In this document: one piece after another, positions 4,329-6,759 of the stretch | Numbering within the stretch: position 1 is the stretch's first letter | Layout of the letters: each line of letters begins with the position of its first letter | Origin: an uncultured Clostridia bacterium | GTDB taxonomy: Bacteria; Bacillota; Clostridia; Oscillospirales; Acutalibacteraceae | NCBI GenBank assembly: GCA_946186535.1 | Contig: CAMHNT010000121.1 | Span: 1 to 6,759, forward strand | Direction: 5' to 3' | Length of the DNA stretch: 6,759 nt | Made by a program: the position numbers and the translations under genes | The notes under the pieces: generated by a model | What the model was told of the DNA's origin: nothing | Database searches by the model: none | What the model saw: the letters and a program-made list of their open reading frames with translations, nothing else

Positions 4329-5618
4329 ATGACTTTTTCAATATTTAATTTCGGATGTAAGGTTAATCAGTATGAATCGCAGGTCATGACGGAGCTTATG
4401 CTAAGCCGTGGCTACGAATATACGGAGGACAGGGAAAACGCCGATATAATGATTATTAATTCGTGTACCGTAACCGCTGTTTCCGACAGCAAGGTCATGA
4501 AGCTGATTCGTCATCTGAGAAGAAAAAACGAGAATTCAATAATCGTTCTGACCGGCTGTATGCCTCAGGCGTATCCTAATCTCAAGGAAGAATTCTCTCA
4601 GGTAGATATCGTTCTCGGAAACTCGATGAGAAGCGAGCTTCCCGATGAAATCGAGAAATTCCTGATTAACCGCGAGCAGATTGTCAATATACATAAATAT
4701 ACGAGAAACAGCGATTTTGAGCTTGTTTCCGTTTCGAATTTCGAAGAGAGAACGAGAGCTTTCATAAAAATCGAAGACGGCTGCAACCGCTACTGTTCGT
4801 ATTGTATTATTCCTTATGCGAGAGGTCCGGTTCGTTCGAAGCCGCTCGACGTGCTTAAAAAAGAGCTTGAGCATCTGGCTGCCCACGGCTACAGGGAAAT
4901 AGTTCTCGTCGGAATTAATCTTTCCGCCTACGGTCAGGAGCTTGGTCTTCATCTCTGTGATGCGGTTGAGTGCGCCTGTTCGATAGAGGGAATCGAAAGG
5001 GTTCGTCTGGGTTCGCTTGAACCTGAAAGAATGGACAGAGAGTCGATCGAGCGCCTTTCGAAGCTTGAAAAGTTCTGTCCTCAGTTCCATCTTTCTCTTC
5101 AGAGCGGCTGCGACGCAACTCTGAAAAGAATGAACCGTCACTACACAACGGCGGAGTACATTAAAATTGTCGGCGATTTAAGAGCCGCATTTCCGAACTG
5201 TTCGATAACGACGGACGTTATGGTCGGCTTTGCGGGAGAGACGGAGGAGGAATTCGGAGCTTCCGTTGATTTCGTGAAGGAAGTTGCTTTCGCAAAGGCT
5301 CATGTTTTTCCGTATTCTCAGAGAGAAGGAACGATTGCGGCGAAAGCCCCGGACCAGCTGGACAATTCCGTTAAGTCTCAGCGCAGCAGGATCATGATCG
5401 AAGCGGCGAACGGAACAAGGAAGGCGTTTCTCGAAAGTCAGGTCGGACGTGAAGAAAGCGTGCTGTTTGAACAGCCGACAAAGGACGGATATTGGGAAGG
5501 CTACACGAAGAATTATACTCCCGTTAAGGTGAAATCAGACCGTCCGCTGAACGGAGAAATCCTGAATGTCATGCTTGAAAAGGTCGACGGAGATTTCTGT
5601 ATAGGAAAAATAAAGTGA
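4329..5618 (+). CDS. mtaB: tRNA t6A37 methylthiotransferase MtaB
   Basis: A 429-residue radical-SAM methylthiotransferase that converts N6-threonylcarbamoyladenosine at position 37 of tRNA to its 2-methylthio form, in the cytoplasm. The N-terminal MTTase domain carries C10 (in FGCKVNQYES, typical of MtaB), C46 (NSCTVTAVSDSK) and C77 (TGCMPQ), ligands of the auxiliary 4Fe-4S cluster. The radical-SAM motif CNRYCSYC at 152-159 supplies C152, C156 and C159 for the SAM-binding cluster. The C-terminal part (about 366-428) corresponds to the RNA-binding TRAM domain. GCKVNQ rather than GCQMN places it in the MtaB rather than the MiaB group. The start at 4329 is preceded by AGAGGTG at 4316-4322; an in-frame TTG at 4272 lacks a comparable site. 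The gene stands alone, divergent from the HPr-like gene. No clear promoter was found in 4190-4328. Confidence 0.93.
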   Translation: MTFSIFNFGCKVNQYESQVMTELMLSRGYEYTEDRENADIMIINSCTVTAVSDSKVMKLIRHLRRKNENSIIVLTGCMPQAYPNLKEEFSQVDIVLGNSMRSELPDEIEKFLINREQIVNIHKYTRNSDFELVSVSNFEERTRAFIKIEDGCNRYCSYCIIPYARGPVRSKPLDVLKKELEHLAAHGYREIVLVGINLSAYGQELGLHLCDAVECACSIEGIERVRLGSLEPERMDRESIERLSKLEKFCPQFHLSLQSGCDATLKRMNRHYTTAEYIKIVGDLRAAFPNCSITTDVMVGFAGETEEEFGASVDFVKEVAFAKAHVFPYSQREGTIAAKAPDQLDNSVKSQRSRIMIEAANGTRKAFLESQVGREESVLFEQPTKDGYWEGYTKNYTPVKVKSDRPLNGEILNVMLEKVDGDFCIGKIK

Positions 5619-5700
5619 AAATGTTTAATTTAAATTTATAGATATTCAAAAATATGTTAATATACTGTTCATAATCATACGGTATCATACTCAGGTACGC

Positions 5701-5722
5701 TCGGAAAGCATGGTCTTTCCGA
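5701..5722 (+). terminator. Possible terminator hairpin after mtaB
   Basis: A perfect 8-bp stem TCGGAAAG/CTTTCCGA with a 6-nt loop (CATGGT) lies 82 bases after the mtaB stop codon. The following TTATGTATT is only moderately U-rich, so termination strength is uncertain. CATAATC (5670-5676) and GATTATG (5721-5727) could form an alternative outer stem. Confidence 0.45.
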
Positions 5723-5729
5723 TTATGTA

Positions 5730-5759
5730 TTGAAAAACAGAAAATATCAGATTTATAAA
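5730..5759 (+). promoter_or_regulatory. Probable promoter of the dockerin-GH73 gene
   Basis: TTGAAA at 5730-5735 and TATAAA at 5754-5759 are 18 bases apart, a fair SigA match. It follows the post-mtaB hairpin and would start RNA near 5766, a short leader with AAAGGA at 5771-5776. Confidence 0.45.
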
Positions 5760-5785
5760 ATCATATTCAGAAAGGAATTTTTACA

Positions 5786-6759
5786 ATGAATAGGTTGAAA
5801 AGAACCATGGCGCTTCTTATTGCCGCATCAAGTGTGGCAACAGGCGTTATTTCCGTAAGCGCTTCCGATTTAAAGCCGGGGGACGTTGACGGAAACGGAG
5901 TTGTTGATGCCGAAGATGCCTTTTTGGCTTTGCGTTATTCTGTGAATTTGGTTGATTTGGATGATGATCAGATAAGACTTGCCGATCTGAACGGTGACGG
6001 AAGAGTGAGCGCTTCGGATTCGGTCCTGATTCTTCGCAGAAGTCTCGGTCTTGATGTTGAAGAAGAGGAAGAAGAGGAATATGAACCCACAGATGTGGTT
6101 TCGCTGGACGACAGAACTCAGGTTGCCGAGCTGAAGGGCTGGGCTCCGAAGGACGTTATCGAGAGAGTTGGTCCGCTGTTTACGGCTGATCAGGAAAGAA
6201 CGGGAATCCTCGCTTCGGTATCTCTCGCTCAGTTCATCGTTGAATCCGGCTACGGTCAGTCGAAGCTTTCTCTTGAAGCAAACAACTGCTTCGGAATGAA
6301 GGGAAGCCTTTCGGGAAATACATGGGAAAGTACATATTGGGACGGTGTTTCGCTCTATACCATTGAAACAAAAGAGCAGAATCCCGACGGATCGGTTTAT
6401 ACTGTTACGGCAAACTTCCGTCAGTATGCTTGTATGGAAGACAGCATAGGAGATCATTCTCAGTATTTGCTCCAGTCAAGAAACGGAAGCGGTCTTCGCT
6501 ATGAAGGTCTGCAGGGCTGCACCGATTACAGAAAAGCTATTCAGATTATAAAAGACGGAGGATATGCGACAGCCGTAGATTATGTTGACGTAATCTGTTC
6601 CGTAATCGAGAAATGGGATCTTACTCAGTATGATCTTCAGAACAATTCCGATTATTCTCTTAAGAACAGTTCCTCTTCCTATGCCGAGTCTCAGCTTTCG
6701 GAAGCTTCGGACGTTCTTGATATTCTGGATATTTTTGATGCATGCATCGACGGAACGCT
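5786..6759 (+). CDS. Secreted dockerin-containing GH73 glucosaminidase (3' end outside window)
   Basis: The first 324 codons of a secreted peptidoglycan hydrolase; the frame is open to the window edge, so the C-terminus is unseen. Residues 1-26 are a signal peptide (NRLKR, hydrophobic core, likely cleavage after VSA). Residues about 31-90 form a type I dockerin with two calcium loops: D33, D35, N37, D41, D44 and D67, N69, D71, S75, D78, each followed by a helix (LALRYSVNL, LILRRSLGL). A Glu-rich linker (91-100) leads to a GH73 N-acetylglucosaminidase domain (about 110-285): QFIVESGYGQS at 149-159 with the likely catalytic E153, NNCFGMKG at 166-173, FRQYACMEDS at 211-220 and GGYATAVDYVD at 258-268. 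Residues 285-324 are Ser-rich and then acidic. The start has AAAGGA 9 bases upstream. The dockerin suggests docking to a cohesin scaffold; the partner is not in the window. Confidence 0.88.
   Translation, partial: MNRLKRTMALLIAASSVATGVISVSASDLKPGDVDGNGVVDAEDAFLALRYSVNLVDLDDDQIRLADLNGDGRVSASDSVLILRRSLGLDVEEEEEEEYEPTDVVSLDDRTQVAELKGWAPKDVIERVGPLFTADQERTGILASVSLAQFIVESGYGQSKLSLEANNCFGMKGSLSGNTWESTYWDGVSLYTIETKEQNPDGSVYTVTANFRQYACMEDSIGDHSQYLLQSRNGSGLRYEGLQGCTDYRKAIQIIKDGGYATAVDYVDVICSVIEKWDLTQYDLQNNSDYSLKNSSSSYAESQLSEASDVLDILDIFDACIDGT

Noticed and set aside
4536..5141. Long minus-strand open frame (about 200 codons) opposite mtaB
   Set aside because: It lies fully antisense to a clearly recognisable mtaB, shows no known motifs, and is explained by codon bias of the sense gene.
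5870..6457. Minus-strand open frame of 195 codons opposite the dockerin-GH73 gene
   Set aside because: The plus strand encodes intact dockerin and GH73 motifs with a signal peptide; the antisense frame has no recognisable domain.

Overview
The window looks like a chromosomal segment of a low-to-mid GC Gram-positive anaerobe, most likely a Ruminococcus-like member of the Oscillospiraceae. This is inferred from strong GGAGG-type ribosome binding sites, SigA-type promoters, a Ser/Glu-linker lipoprotein, an HPr-like protein without the catalytic histidine, and a secreted enzyme carrying a type I dockerin. No mobile elements, CRISPR arrays, tRNA or rRNA genes were seen.

Layout. (1) 1-2124: a metal-responsive operon. 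A near-consensus promoter is overlaid by Fur-box-like dyads and drives a Fur-family regulator (Zur-like), an ABC ATPase and an ABC-3 family metal permease, ending at an intrinsic terminator. No substrate-binding protein gene lies inside the operon. (2) 2126-2895: a single-gene unit for a one-TM protein with a DUF3592-like C-terminus, converging on the next gene at a double-hairpin, two-way terminator. (3) 2897-4180, minus strand: an HPr-like gene with its own promoter, then a lipoprotein gene with a Ser/Glu-rich linker containing a 16-residue tandem repeat. A strong promoter-like sequence on the opposite strand (3803-3831) points into the 3' end of the HPr-like gene. (4) 4329-5618: mtaB, which methylthiolates t6A37 in tRNA, divergent from the HPr-like gene. 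(5) 5786-end: a gene cut by the window edge, encoding a signal peptide, an N-terminal dockerin and a GH73-type peptidoglycan glucosaminidase domain.

How they fit together. Genes 1-3 form a self-regulated metal uptake module. The other genes are mostly independent units: RNA modification, a possible Crh/HPr-type regulatory protein, surface proteins, and a dockerin-bearing cell-wall hydrolase. The most noteworthy items are the dockerin-GH73 fusion, the HPr paralogue that keeps the regulatory serine but lacks the active-site histidine, the layered Fur boxes, and the antisense promoter.
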